64,000 bases of DNA from Acidobacteriota bacterium (GCA_025353165.1 JANXRE010000019.1:62001-126000); one strand, 5' to 3'. Shown: positions 29,491 through 39,108, counted from the stretch's first letter. Notes: generated by a model not told the origin, from the letters alone. A program made the numbers and translations.

Positions 29491-30653
29491 GCGCGCTGCG
29501 ATTGCAGAGGTGGTTGATAGCGGATGTCGAGGTGAGGCGTTTCTATTTTCCTGTATCCTCGAATTCGCGAGTCGAGGCAGGCTTCCACTAGCCCGCTCGT
29601 CAGTAGCGTGCGCTCCACCGGGTAGGGCGCTCGCCGGGTCACGAACATTTCCTCGATCTTGCTCACCAGGCACGCCGAGTAGGTGACGTTCGGCTCCGGC
29701 GTGAGCAGGAATTGCGTTGAGATCGGGCGTAGCGCGCCGCGAAGCTTCGCCGCGAACGTGAAATCCCGAACGGCCCCGTTCAACATGAGCAGCGTGGCTC
29801 GAGTCCCGTCGCGGTACTCGATGAAACAGGCAAGCGGTTTCTCGACGAGCCGCGGCAGCACGCCCGGCGCGGTCAGGTCCTGCGTGCGGCCGTCCGCCAG
29901 CGTGGCCCCGAGCGGGTTGTCGCTGCGCGAGAGCGCCGACGAGAACAGCGCTTTCGACCAGCGGCCGCTCCAAACGGCTTCGCCTTCGATGGTCTCGACG
30001 GATCGGACGCCGGTCTCGCCCCCGGCCCGGCGCTCCAACATGCATTGCATTGCCTCGAGCGCGTGGAATCCCATCGCGTCTGTGCCGCCGTTCCCCACCA
30101 TCACCGCTTCTTCCACGTGAGCGCCGTCCGGCATCTCGACATCCGGCAGGCGCCAAGTCACCGGCAGCGAAGATCCGGCCAGCAGGGGAAATCCGAGCCG
30201 CCGGGAAGCATCCACCATCTGCTTCGCCTTCTGGAAGCTGTACGAAAGATGCTTGTCGTTATAGACCGGAACGCTTCGGCCGTCGTCGTCAAACACGCGC
30301 ACGCACTGTTGGAAAAACTCGAAACGCGGATAGAGCGTCTGGCCCTTGTCGTTCAGAGGGTACTCGCCATGCTCGCCGATGATCAGGATGGCGTCGACGG
30401 CCAGCTTCGGATTGCCGCATCGCAGAGCGTCGGCGATATTCGGGTACACCGTAAACCCGAACTCCTTCGCGCGCCGCTCGCTGAGGTCGCCCTCCGGCTT
30501 CTGATCGACATACAGCGAAACGATTCTCACGTTCGGCCTGTGCCAGCAGCCCGCGGCCGGATAGCCCACCAGGAAGCGATCGGCAATGTGCTGCGCGTGC
30601 GACAGATAGCGGTATACGGTCGCGATGACGGCCACGCGAATTGGTTCAGCCAC
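29481..30653 (-). CDS. Conserved protein of unknown function, cytoplasmic paralogue of the next gene
   Basis: This 390-residue protein has no signal peptide and starts at GTG 30653 after a strong GGAGGAG that lies in the end of the upstream gene. It is a clear paralogue of the 30656-31918 protein: shared blocks include HAQHIADRFL, SLYVDQKPEGDL, GEHGEYP, VYNDKHLS, AGSSLPVTWR, ERRAGGETGVR, PVERTLLTSGL and RKIETPHLDIRYQP. Similar proteins occur in Planctomycetes and Acidobacteria but I know no function. The conserved His/Glu/Asp positions (GEHG, NDKH) could form a catalytic or metal site, which is inference. Confidence 0.75.
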   Translation of the reverse strand: MAEPIRVAVIATVYRYLSHAQHIADRFLVGYPAAGCWHRPNVRIVSLYVDQKPEGDLSERRAKEFGFTVYPNIADALRCGNPKLAVDAILIIGEHGEYPLNDKGQTLYPRFEFFQQCVRVFDDDGRSVPVYNDKHLSYSFQKAKQMVDASRRLGFPLLAGSSLPVTWRLPDVEMPDGAHVEEAVMVGNGGTDAMGFHALEAMQCMLERRAGGETGVRSVETIEGEAVWSGRWSKALFSSALSRSDNPLGATLADGRTQDLTAPGVLPRLVEKPLACFIEYRDGTRATLLMLNGAVRDFTFAAKLRGALRPISTQFLLTPEPNVTYSACLVSKIEEMFVTRRAPYPVERTLLTSGLVEACLDSRIRGYRKIETPHLDIRYQPPLQSQRAQS

Positions 30654-30655
30654 GT

Positions 30656-31918
30656 TTAGCTCCTCCAGAATGTCGAGCCCGGCGTAGGCTGGTACGCGAT
30701 TGCGAGGTGCGGTGTTTCGATCTTGCGGCCGGATTGAAACACGCTGTCCACGCCGGCGGCCGTCAGTCCCGTCGTCAGCAGCGTCCGCTCAATCGGGCTC
30801 GGAGTTTTACCGGTCAGGAACATCTGCTCGGCATGATTCACCAGCGGGCTGAAGAAGCTCGCCAGCGTCGTGCGCCCGTCGGGCATCGGCAGGTAGAGTT
30901 GCGTCGAAAAGATCTCCTTGCGGCCGCTCAGGCGGGCGGCGAAATTGAAATCGCTCAGCGCGCCGCCGAGAAGGATCATCGTGCAGCGGAGGCCGTCGGC
31001 ATGCTCGTAGTGATACGCGACGGGATCGGCAACCGTGCGGCGTAAGTCGTCGAGCGAAGGAAAGACGTCGTTGAAGCCCGGCCGCGCCGGTTTCAGAGTG
31101 TGGCTGCGGCACAAAGCGGCTTCGAAGAGATCGCGCGACCAGACACCCTGATTGTGAGCGGCCCAAAACTCATCGCCGCGGTACGATTGCAGCCAGCGTA
31201 CGCCGGATTCGCCGCCTCGCCGCCGCTCGACCATGCCCTGAATGGACTCCAGCCCGTGGAAGTCGTAGCTGTCTACGCCGCCGTAGCATACGCACAGCGC
31301 CTCTTCGGCATGGGCGCGATCGGGAAATTCAACGGACGGAATCCGCCAAGTCACGGGCAGACTCGATCCGGCCATGAAGGGAAATCGCATCGCCCGAGCT
31401 GTGTCGTACATTTCGCGAGCCCATTGCCACTTCCACGAGAGATGTTTGTCGTTGAAGACCGGCGCCGTTTTCCCGCTATCCCTGTAGACGGCGACGATCT
31501 GGTCGAAGAATTCCTTCCGCGGGTACTTCACCTGCCCTTGCGGCGTTTTCGGGTAATCGCCGTGTTCACCGACCAGCAACACTCCGTCCACCGCGAGTTT
31601 GCTACTGCCCATTGTCAGCGCTTCGGCGATCGTCGGATAAACACGCATGCCCGGGAATCGCGCCGCCCGCTCGCGAGTCAGGTCGCCCTCGGGATGCTGG
31701 TCTACATACAGCGAGACCAAATCCATCTCGGGATGGTGGTGCTCGCCATTCCAGCCGTACCCTTCGAGGAACCGATCGGCGATGTGCTGGCCGTGCGAGT
31801 ATTTTCGGTAGACAGTCACGACCGCGGCAATCTTCGGCCTCGATGCCGCGCGTCCCGCTTTCAGCCAAGCGGGCGCTAGCACGGCTGACTTGAGCAGGTC
31901 TCTACGACGGATGGACAT
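30656..31918 (-). CDS. Tat-exported conserved protein of unknown function
   Basis: The 420-residue protein begins with a twin-arginine signal (MSIRRRDLLKSAVLAPAWL), so it is exported folded. The rest parallels the downstream gene: VVTVYRKYSHGQHIADRFL, SLYVDQHPEGDL, GEHGDYP, FNDKHLSWK, AGSSLPVTWR, ERRRGGESGVR, IERTLLTTGL, RKIETPHLAIAYQP. The two lie two bases apart and are surely co-transcribed. They diverge, with 24 bases between starts, from the D-aminoacylase operon. Function is unknown; a role in processing the same substrate is suggested by position only. Confidence 0.78.
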   Translation of the reverse strand: MSIRRRDLLKSAVLAPAWLKAGRAASRPKIAAVVTVYRKYSHGQHIADRFLEGYGWNGEHHHPEMDLVSLYVDQHPEGDLTRERAARFPGMRVYPTIAEALTMGSSKLAVDGVLLVGEHGDYPKTPQGQVKYPRKEFFDQIVAVYRDSGKTAPVFNDKHLSWKWQWAREMYDTARAMRFPFMAGSSLPVTWRIPSVEFPDRAHAEEALCVCYGGVDSYDFHGLESIQGMVERRRGGESGVRWLQSYRGDEFWAAHNQGVWSRDLFEAALCRSHTLKPARPGFNDVFPSLDDLRRTVADPVAYHYEHADGLRCTMILLGGALSDFNFAARLSGRKEIFSTQLYLPMPDGRTTLASFFSPLVNHAEQMFLTGKTPSPIERTLLTTGLTAAGVDSVFQSGRKIETPHLAIAYQPTPGSTFWRS

Positions 31919-31942
31919 GGCGACACGGCCATTATAAGCAGT

Positions 31943-33478
31943 ATGCTGATGTCGATGATTGCGTTCGTAAACGGCACCATCGTGGACGGCAGCGGAAGGG
32001 ATCCCTATCGCGGCTTCGTTCGGTGCGATGGCGATCGCATCGTGGAGGTAAGTTCGGCGGAGCCGGCGCGCTTTGAACGCGAGATCGACTGCTCAGGCCT
32101 CGCGATCGCGCCGGGATTTCTCGACCTGCATAGCCACTCCGACTTGCAGGCGCTCGACGGCGCGCGGCTGGAAAAGGCGAAGCAGGGCGTGACGGCCGAG
32201 GTGGTCGGCAACTGCGGCTTCTCGCCGTTCCCAAGGGACGGCCACGCGGCGGATGTGCGGGACTTTGCGCGGGGAATCTTCCGCGAAGATGGCGATTGGG
32301 GTTGGGAATCGGCGCGCGACTATCTCAACGCCGCGGCGTCGTCGTCCGGCGCAACCGAAGTACATGCGCTCGCGGGTCACGGTAGCCTGCGGGTTGCGGT
32401 GGCCGGCATGCGGCAGCGCATCACCACCCCACACCGCGAACGGATGGGCCAACTGCTCGAGGCCGCGCTGGACGAGGGCTGCGCGGGATTCTCCACCGGC
32501 CTGATGTACGCGCCGGGATCCTCGGCGGGCCCGCGCGAGATTGAGCCGTTCCTGTCCTTGGTCAGCGCGCGGGACCGGCTGTACGCGACGCACATGCGCA
32601 GCTATTCCTCGGGGCTGATCGCGGCGCTGCGAGAGCAGATCGGTATGGCGCGCAATACCGGATGCCGCATACAGATCTCGCATTTGCAGGCGGCGGGCCG
32701 CGCGAACTGGGGGTTGATTGCGGACGCGCTGGGCGAGATCGAGGCGGCGCGCCGCGACGGCATCGACATCGAGTTCGACATTTATCCGTACCAGTGCGGC
32801 AGTACGGTGCTGACACAATGGCTGCCGCGTTGGGCGCTTGACGGCGGCATGGATGCGATGTGCAAGCGTCTGTCGAACGAGCGCGACCGGCATCGCGTCG
32901 CGCAACATATCGAATCCACCATCCCGCAAGGATGGGACGACGTCACAGTTACCGGCGTACGCTCCGAGGCGAACACCGCCCTGGTGGGCAGCACTCTCGC
33001 GGACATCGCGAAACGATGGTCCTCGGAGCCGGTGGAGGCCATGCTCGAACTGCTGCTTCAGGAGCGCGGCGCGGTCAACGTGGTGTCGTTCAATCAGAGC
33101 GAAGAGAATCTTCGAGCGCTCCTGACCCACCCGCTTTGCTCCGTCATCAGCGATGGATTCTACGTTCGCGGACTTCCGCACCCGCGACTGCACGGGACAT
33201 TTCCCGAATTACTCGGGACCGTGGTGCGCGAGAAGAAATGGATGACGCTGGCCGAGGCCGTTCATAAAATAACGGCCAAGCCCGCGGCGCGGTTGGGTCT
33301 GAAGGAACGTGGCCTGATAGCGCGCGGATATCGCGCCGACCTCGTCGTCTTCGATCCCGATCGCATCGCGAGCCCGGCAACTTATCAAAAGCCCGAGCAG
33401 GACCCCGTGGGCATCGCCGCCGTATATCGTGGAGGACGACATGAAGATCGAACATTTTCGCTGGCCGGAGTTGCCTGA
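31943..33478 (+). CDS. N-acyl-D-amino-acid deacylase (D-aminoacylase) family amidohydrolase
   Basis: This 511-residue cytoplasmic enzyme has the amidohydrolase pattern GFLDLHSHSD (metal His pair), the D-aminoacylase-specific Cys in EVVGNCGFSPF, a His in THMRSYS, another in QISHLQ, and the late Asp in VISDGFYV. These are the zinc-site residues of N-acyl-D-amino-acid deacylases, which release D-amino acids from N-acyl forms. Starts at 31943, 31949 or 31955 are all possible. The end overlaps the creatininase gene by 38 bases. The operon (deacylase, creatininase, MFS) looks like import and breakdown of an amide or cyclic amide compound. Confidence 0.85.
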   Translation: MLMSMIAFVNGTIVDGSGRDPYRGFVRCDGDRIVEVSSAEPARFEREIDCSGLAIAPGFLDLHSHSDLQALDGARLEKAKQGVTAEVVGNCGFSPFPRDGHAADVRDFARGIFREDGDWGWESARDYLNAAASSSGATEVHALAGHGSLRVAVAGMRQRITTPHRERMGQLLEAALDEGCAGFSTGLMYAPGSSAGPREIEPFLSLVSARDRLYATHMRSYSSGLIAALREQIGMARNTGCRIQISHLQAAGRANWGLIADALGEIEAARRDGIDIEFDIYPYQCGSTVLTQWLPRWALDGGMDAMCKRLSNERDRHRVAQHIESTIPQGWDDVTVTGVRSEANTALVGSTLADIAKRWSSEPVEAMLELLLQERGAVNVVSFNQSEENLRALLTHPLCSVISDGFYVRGLPHPRLHGTFPELLGTVVREKKWMTLAEAVHKITAKPAARLGLKERGLIARGYRADLVVFDPDRIASPATYQKPEQDPVGIAAVYRGGRHEDRTFSLAGVA

Positions 33479-34217
33479 AGCGGCGGGTCGCGTTTTCGTA
33501 GTCCCGCTGGGATCGATCGAGCAGCACGGGCCTCATCTGCCGCTCGGCACCGATTCGATGATCGTGTCGGAGGTGGCTCAACGAGTCGACGCGGTGCTCG
33601 ATGCCGGCGTGGTGATGTTGCCAACGATGTGGCTGGGGCACTCGCCGCACCATCGCCGCTTTGGCTGCGTCAGCCTCGACCTGATTCCGTACGTCCAGAT
33701 GATGCAAGGCATTTGCCGGTCCCTGGTAGCGATGGGAGCGCGCAAGGTTCTCCTGCTGAACGGGCACGGCGGCAACGACATTCCATGCAAGGCGGCGCTA
33801 CGCGAGCTCAAGTCGGAGTTCGCCGCGCGCCGGGATCTCTACATCGCCTATGCGACCTACTGGAATCTTGCGGCCGCCGAGTTCACTGACATTCGAACCT
33901 CGCCCCAAGGGGGAATGGGCCACGCCTGCGAGATGGAAACGTCGGTGATGCTCGCGGTGCACCCGAACCTGGTTGCGCCCGGACCGCACGAAGGCGGCGG
34001 CCCATATCGCGAAACGGGTCACCGGCGAATCGACATGCTCGCATCCCAGCCGTACTACATCGTCAACGATTTCGACGAGCTGTCGCCCAACGGAGTGATC
34101 GGGCTGCCCGCCTACGCGGATGCGGAAAAGGGACGGCGCTTCCTCGATGCCGCCGCGAATGCCACTGTCGCGTTCATCCGCGATTTCGCGGCGTGGAATT
34201 ATCAGGAGCGCGAATGA
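33441..34217 (+). CDS. Creatininase-family amidohydrolase
   Basis: From ATG 33441, six bases after GGAGG, the protein has 258 residues. Metal ligands are visible in GSIEQHGPHLPLGTD (Glu, His, Asp), HGGN in LLLNGHGGND, and Glu in ACEMETS. Creatininase-family enzymes open cyclic amides or cut formamide and peptide bonds (creatinine, FAPy deformylase, MftE). The exact substrate is unknown; the neighbour genes suggest an amide derived from amino acids. It overlaps the deacylase gene upstream and the MFS start downstream (ATGA). Confidence 0.85.
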   Translation: MKIEHFRWPELPEAAGRVFVVPLGSIEQHGPHLPLGTDSMIVSEVAQRVDAVLDAGVVMLPTMWLGHSPHHRRFGCVSLDLIPYVQMMQGICRSLVAMGARKVLLLNGHGGNDIPCKAALRELKSEFAARRDLYIAYATYWNLAAAEFTDIRTSPQGGMGHACEMETSVMLAVHPNLVAPGPHEGGGPYRETGHRRIDMLASQPYYIVNDFDELSPNGVIGLPAYADAEKGRRFLDAAANATVAFIRDFAAWNYQERE

Positions 34218-35434
34218 GCCGCCGCTGGGTGGTTCTTGTTCTGATCTTCTTCGGTATTCTTATCAGCTATGTCGACCGCGGAAACCTGAGCATCGCAGCC
34301 GTCGAGATCATGCGCGACTTCGGCTTCTCCGCGGCGCTCATGGGCACTCTGTTGTCCTGCTTTTTCTGGACCTACGGCGTATTCCAGGTCCCGGCCGGAT
34401 TATTCGTGGACCGGTATGGCATTCGGAACGTGTACGCGCTCGGGTTTCTGATCTGGTCTCTCGCTTCGGCCAGCATCGCGTTGAGCGCCGGCTTCGGCTC
34501 GATACTCGGATCGCGGCTGGTCCTGGGCATGGCGGAATCGATCGGTCCGCTCGCCAGCATGGCTTTCATCCGGCGGACTTTCGCGCCGGCGGAGCAGGGC
34601 TTCCCGACCTCGGTTTACATCGCTGGCCAGACCCTCGGACCTGCGCTCGGAGCGTGGCTCGGGACCATCCTGCTGAATGCGTTCGGCTGGCGGCCGATGT
34701 TCGCCGTTACCGGGCTATTCGCACTGATATGGCTCGTGCCCTGGCTCGTTTTCGCTCCGCGCGACGGCGCACCCGCCGCGGCCGCGCAGCCGGCGCCGCA
34801 TCCCGCGGCCCGCGTCATTGTTTCCCACGCCGGCTTCTGGACTTTGTCCTCCTGCGCATTCCTGCTGTCGTACTTCTGGTATTTCGTTCTGACCTGGGTT
34901 CCCGCGTACCTCCGCATGGTTCACGGATTCACGTCGCTGGAAATGGGCCGTATCATGGCCGTCCCGCTGGCGGCAATGGCGGTGACCAGCCTGGGTGGTG
35001 GATTCTTCGCGGACCGCGCGGCCCGGCGATGGAATTCCGCGATTCGCGCGCGTGTGGTTTTCGCCGCCAGCGGTCTTATCGGAGCTTCGTCGCTGCTGGC
35101 GCTGCGGTTTGCGCCAGATCGGTCGTGGGCACTGCCCGTACTCTTCGTCGCGATGTGCTCGTTCGGCGTCGCGAGCTCGAGTTATTGGGCGCTCGTGCAA
35201 GCGACCGCACCCGCGGCTTTGATTGGCCGCTCCATCGGATACCTGAACACGATTGCGCAGGTCGCGGGCGCGGCGGCGCCGCAAATTACGGGGTGGCTCA
35301 TTGGTCCGTCCCATCGCTTCGGACCCGCAATCATCATCGCCGGCCTGTGTCCCGCGGTCGCGTGTCTGGCTTTGTTCGCGACCGGCCCGAGGCGCATCTC
35401 CGCGCTGCGCGACGCCCTTTCGGCTACGAACTGA
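34214..35434 (+). CDS. MFS transporter, anion:cation symporter (ACS)-like
   Basis: The 406-residue protein has twelve predicted membrane helices. It begins with the ACS-type helix pattern (FGILISYVDRGNLSIAA) and the MFS motif A region (GLFVDRYGIRNV). ACS members import organic acids such as sugar acids, tartrate or phthalate with a proton. The start ATG at 34214 overlaps the creatininase stop, so it is the third gene of the operon and likely brings in the substrate of the deacylase or creatininase. Confidence 0.85.
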   Translation: MSRRWVVLVLIFFGILISYVDRGNLSIAAVEIMRDFGFSAALMGTLLSCFFWTYGVFQVPAGLFVDRYGIRNVYALGFLIWSLASASIALSAGFGSILGSRLVLGMAESIGPLASMAFIRRTFAPAEQGFPTSVYIAGQTLGPALGAWLGTILLNAFGWRPMFAVTGLFALIWLVPWLVFAPRDGAPAAAAQPAPHPAARVIVSHAGFWTLSSCAFLLSYFWYFVLTWVPAYLRMVHGFTSLEMGRIMAVPLAAMAVTSLGGGFFADRAARRWNSAIRARVVFAASGLIGASSLLALRFAPDRSWALPVLFVAMCSFGVASSSYWALVQATAPAALIGRSIGYLNTIAQVAGAAAPQITGWLIGPSHRFGPAIIIAGLCPAVACLALFATGPRRISALRDALSATN

Positions 35435-35455
35435 CGACGATTCTTTCGGAAGCCT

Positions 35456-35484
35456 TTGCCGATGCCACGGGGCATCCGAGGCAA
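35456..35484 (+). terminator. Terminator-like hairpin after the MFS gene
   Basis: Nested stems ttgcc/ggcaa and gatgcc/ggcatc (loop acgg, three-base bulge) lie 22 bases after the MFS stop. No T-tract follows, so it may be a transcript-end stabiliser rather than an intrinsic terminator. Confidence 0.35.
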
Positions 35485-35562
35485 TCATCGCGGAGAAGAC
35501 CCATTTCGGGTCCAGCCGTCTCCAGCGCTGGTTCGGGCGCACGTAGCTTGGCTTAGATTAGA

Positions 35563-37602
35563 TTAGGGTTTCGGCGTCATCGCCGACGAACTCTCTTTTG
35601 CCAGCCTCACCCGCGCACCCTCGAGTTTCTTCTGAACCTTTGCGACTTCGGTGGGTTCGTTTTCCGCCGGAGCGCCCGTCTGGTATTCCTTGATCGACGC
35701 TTCCCATTGCCCGATCGCATCCTTGATCTTTCCCGCGCGGAAGTACACGTCGCCGAGATGATCGTGGACGGTCGGATCGCGCCCGCTCTTCTCCAACGAC
35801 AGCTTCAATTGCTGCTCGGCCTCGGGTAAACGGCCCAGTTGGTAGAAAACCCATCCCAGGGTGTCGAGATACGCGTAGTTGCCAGGTTCCAGCTCCAACG
35901 CTTTGGTGACGAGTTGCAGCGCCTCCGGCAACCGCTCCCCGCGGTCGGCGAACATGTAGCCCAGATAATTCATCGCCGAGGAATTCTCGGGATTCATCTC
36001 CAGAACCTTTCGGAACTCCGCTTCCGCCAGATCGAATTTCTTCAGCTTCTCGTGCATCGCGCCGCGCATGAAGTGGATGGTTTCCTTATCCTCCTTGGAC
36101 TGCGACAGCTTCTCCGCATCGTCGATCGCCTTCGCCATCTCGTCGAAGCGCCTGCCCTTCTCGTACACCTGCGCCAGCGCGAGATACGTTTCGCGATCCT
36201 TCTTCTCGCCGAGAGATTTCTTCAGCTCGGCGACGGCGGCATCCGTGCGCCCGACGTCTGCGAACACGGAAGCTTGCACCGAACGCAGCATCCGGTCGTC
36301 CGGGTACTTCGAGGCTGCCGCGCTCGCTTCCTGCTCGGCTCTCTTAAAATCCTTCGCCGTGCGATACGTCTCCACTACCTGCGCCTCAGCGCGGGCGGCG
36401 AGATCCGGATCCAGTTGGGCGACCTCGCGGAAAGTATCGACGGCCGGCCCGAACTGCTCCGTGCTGCGATACATGAAGCCGAGCCGCTCGAGAAGCGCGG
36501 CCCGGTTTCCGCGCTCGCCGGTGTTGTAGCTCTTCTTCGCGGTGGAGGCGAGTATTTCCTTCATCAGGATAATCGCGTCGCCGTTTCTGCCTTCCGCTTC
36601 CAGCAGGTTGACCTCGTTGTACCGGATCTCCACGCTGTTGGGGTCCAGCGCGCGAGCCTTGTCGTTCGCCTGTCGGGCTTTGGCGAAGTCGCGTTGCTGG
36701 CGATAGATCTGAGACATGCGCAATTGGGACTGAACGTCCTTGGGATCCTCGGCCACCAGTTGCTGGTAGACCTTGAGCGATTGCGCCAGTTGGTCCGACA
36801 GCATCAGATCCTGCGCGAGCGCGTGCTTCAACTCGCTCGCATTGGCCGGCGCGAGATCAAGCGCCTTCCTCAAAGCCTCGGCGGCGAGACCGTAGTCCCG
36901 CATCTGCTCGTAAGTGCTGGCGAGCGCGGCCAGGCTTCGCCCCGAGGGATTCTTCTCCGACAGGCGCTTCAGGACGGCGGAGGCGTTCGTGTTATCGCCC
37001 AGGTCGGAGTAGACCATGGCCAGCCCGGTGAGCGCATCTTCGTTGCTCGGGTCCGTCTCCAGAACCTTTTTGTAGGCCTTCTCGGCCTCCAGCGAGTTCT
37101 GAGCGACCTTCTGCAACCGGCCCAGCATGAGCCAGGAGTCCATGTCGCCCGGCTCATCCTGCGTGATTTTCCCGTATTGCTCAATCGCCTTCTTGAGCAT
37201 GTCTTCGTGGATGCGATTCGCCTGGGAGTCCCCGATCATCCGGGCGTAGATGCGAGCCAAAACCCGCCGCGCGTTGAGGTCCTTTGGATTCTGCTTCAGC
37301 ACCTCCTCGGCCTCGGTCATGGCCTCCTGAAGCCGGCCGGATTGAATGTAAAGATCCGAAAGTTCCTCGCTGATGAAGGTGGCGCTGGGATCGGCCTTCA
37401 GCGCGAGCCGGTAGTTATCGATGGCTTTGGAGAAGTACTCGCCCCGGTTGCCATAAGTGGTTGCCAGCTCAGCGTATAAATGGCCCAGCGAGTACCGGTA
37501 GTAGGCTTCGCCGCGGTCCATTTTCTCTGGTGCCGGAGCCTGCGCAACCAGGCTCGCCGTTCCCAGCAACGCCGCCAAACATACTGCGTGAATTCGGATC
37601 AT
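35563..37602 (-). CDS. Exported TPR-repeat protein
   Basis: From ATG 37602 (AAGGA nine bases before) the protein has 679 residues with a signal peptide (about residues 1-21). It consists almost entirely of tetratricopeptide repeats, more than twelve by eye (for example AYKKVLETDPSNEDALTGLAM, split here as DPSNEDALTGLAMVYSDLG, and AMNYLGYMFADRGERLPEA). It is probably a periplasmic or lipid-associated scaffold; no enzyme domain is seen. It is divergent from miaA. An upstream start would destroy the signal peptide. Confidence 0.8.
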   Translation of the reverse strand: MIRIHAVCLAALLGTASLVAQAPAPEKMDRGEAYYRYSLGHLYAELATTYGNRGEYFSKAIDNYRLALKADPSATFISEELSDLYIQSGRLQEAMTEAEEVLKQNPKDLNARRVLARIYARMIGDSQANRIHEDMLKKAIEQYGKITQDEPGDMDSWLMLGRLQKVAQNSLEAEKAYKKVLETDPSNEDALTGLAMVYSDLGDNTNASAVLKRLSEKNPSGRSLAALASTYEQMRDYGLAAEALRKALDLAPANASELKHALAQDLMLSDQLAQSLKVYQQLVAEDPKDVQSQLRMSQIYRQQRDFAKARQANDKARALDPNSVEIRYNEVNLLEAEGRNGDAIILMKEILASTAKKSYNTGERGNRAALLERLGFMYRSTEQFGPAVDTFREVAQLDPDLAARAEAQVVETYRTAKDFKRAEQEASAAASKYPDDRMLRSVQASVFADVGRTDAAVAELKKSLGEKKDRETYLALAQVYEKGRRFDEMAKAIDDAEKLSQSKEDKETIHFMRGAMHEKLKKFDLAEAEFRKVLEMNPENSSAMNYLGYMFADRGERLPEALQLVTKALELEPGNYAYLDTLGWVFYQLGRLPEAEQQLKLSLEKSGRDPTVHDHLGDVYFRAGKIKDAIGQWEASIKEYQTGAPAENEPTEVAKVQKKLEGARVRLAKESSSAMTPKP

Positions 37603-37703
37603 TCGATCGCTTCCTTGAGGGGTGAACCCCGCCCGGGATACACGGCCTGCTGCCTTTGAGTATAGTCCCAAACGCCAAGGGTCCAGCCCAATATGATGGA
37701 TTC

Positions 37704-38642
37704 ATGGAGGATACGCGCCGGCTGGTGATCGTGCTTGGCCCGACCGGGTCGGGAAAGAGCGAAATGGCGCTCGACATCGCCCAACAGTTCGATGGCGAGA
37801 TCGTCAACTGCGATTCGCTTCAGTTGTACCGCAGGTTCGATATCGGTACCGCCAAGGTTCCGGAATCCGAGCGGCGCGGAATTCCTCATCACCTTATCGA
37901 TGCATGCGAACCGCTTCAGGTTTTCACCGCTGGCGAATATGTTCGGCGGGCGAGGCCGATTCTTCAGGAAATCTCCGGCCGTGGGCGGTTGCCTGTGGTC
38001 GTCGGGGGCACCGGATTCTACCTGCGCGCCCTCCTGCATGGGCTGTTTGCCGGTCCGGAGCGCGATGAAGCTCTGCGCCGGCGTTTCGCGGATGCCGTGA
38101 GCCGGCACCCCGGCTTTCTCCACCGCGCTTTGCGACTGTTCGACCCGGCAGCCGCTCGCAGAATCCACGCCAACGACCACAACAAGTTGATCCGGGCTCT
38201 CGAAGTGTGCGTTAGCGCACGGAAATCGATGACGGATCTGTTTGAAACGGGCCGGGAACCGCTGGCCGGCTTCCGGACGCTCAAGATCGGGCTGAATCCG
38301 CCCCGGAAACCGCTGTACGCCCGGCTGGATGAGCGCTGCCTCCGAATGTGGGGAGGATTGGTGGAGGAGGTGCGTCAACTCCTTCGGGAGGGCGTGCCGG
38401 AATCGAGCAAACCGTTCGAGTCCATCGGGTATAAACAGGCTCTGGATTTCCATTTCGGCCGGAACGATCAGCGAACGGCCGTCGAGGAGATGCAGCGCGC
38501 CACCCGGCGTTACGCGAAGCGGCAGTTGACCTGGTTCCGAACGGAGCCAGGAGTCTCATGGTTTGATGGGTTTGGGGACGACGACACAGTTCGGCGTGCG
38601 GTTCCGGACAGCGTTAATACCCACCTTCATGTGGTGCCATAA
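37704..38642 (+). CDS. miaA: tRNA dimethylallyltransferase
   Basis: The protein has 312 residues from ATG 37704. It shows the P-loop GPTGSGKSEMA, the DSLQLYR motif that binds the tRNA and prenyl donor, GTAKV, PHHLID, VGGTGFYLRALL, and the C-terminal RRYAKRQLTWFR. MiaA adds a dimethylallyl group to A37 of tRNAs that read UNN codons. A TTG at 37656 would add 16 residues with no support. Length is normal for the family. Confidence 0.95.
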   Translation: MEDTRRLVIVLGPTGSGKSEMALDIAQQFDGEIVNCDSLQLYRRFDIGTAKVPESERRGIPHHLIDACEPLQVFTAGEYVRRARPILQEISGRGRLPVVVGGTGFYLRALLHGLFAGPERDEALRRRFADAVSRHPGFLHRALRLFDPAAARRIHANDHNKLIRALEVCVSARKSMTDLFETGREPLAGFRTLKIGLNPPRKPLYARLDERCLRMWGGLVEEVRQLLREGVPESSKPFESIGYKQALDFHFGRNDQRTAVEEMQRATRRYAKRQLTWFRTEPGVSWFDGFGDDDTVRRAVPDSVNTHLHVVP

Positions 38643-38726
38643 TTTGTTATGACCGGAACCCGTAACATTCCCGGTATGGATGCGTACTTATAGATGAAGT
38701 CATTGGCTTCTTAGGAGAGATCTTTA

Positions 38727-39050
38727 ATGCGTAATCTGTTGATTGGCTTTGCCGCGTTTGCACTCGCCATTGGAACGGCTGCTTCCTCGAGCTACAAGGT
38801 AAATCTGCTTCAGCCGTCGATCATCAACGGCCAGGAACTGAAACCCGGCGAATACAAGATTGAGTTGAAGGATAACAAGGCCTTCGTGAATAAGGGCAGC
38901 AAGACGGTCGTCGAGAGCGATGTGAAGGTCGAGACGTCCGACACGAAGTTCAGTACCACGTCCATCCGCTACACCGGCGAGGCCGGTAAGTATAAGATCC
39001 AGGAAATCCGTCTGGGCGGCACGAACACCAAGCTGGTGTTCAACAACTAA
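38727..39050 (+). CDS. Small exported acidobacterial protein of unknown function
   Basis: The 107-residue protein has a signal peptide (residues 1-20, cleaved near TAAS) and a beta-rich body with alternating charged residues (LKPGEYKIELKDNKAFV, KYKIQEIRLGG). AGGAGAG lies eight bases before the ATG. It has its own strong terminator, so it is a single-gene unit and probably well expressed. Similar small proteins are common in Acidobacteria; no function is known. Confidence 0.75.
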   Translation: MRNLLIGFAAFALAIGTAASSSYKVNLLQPSIINGQELKPGEYKIELKDNKAFVNKGSKTVVESDVKVETSDTKFSTTSIRYTGEAGKYKIQEIRLGGTNTKLVFNN

Positions 39051-39076
39051 CCCGGCAACAACCAAACGAGTACCGG

Positions 39077-39108
39077 CCGGCCCCGTTACTGGGGCCGGTT
39101 TCTTTTTT
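39077..39108 (+). terminator. Rho-independent terminator
   Basis: An 8-bp GC stem (39077-39084 with 39091-39098, loop gttact) is followed by tttctttttt, 26 bases after the stop of the small exported protein. It is a textbook intrinsic terminator. Confidence 0.95.
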
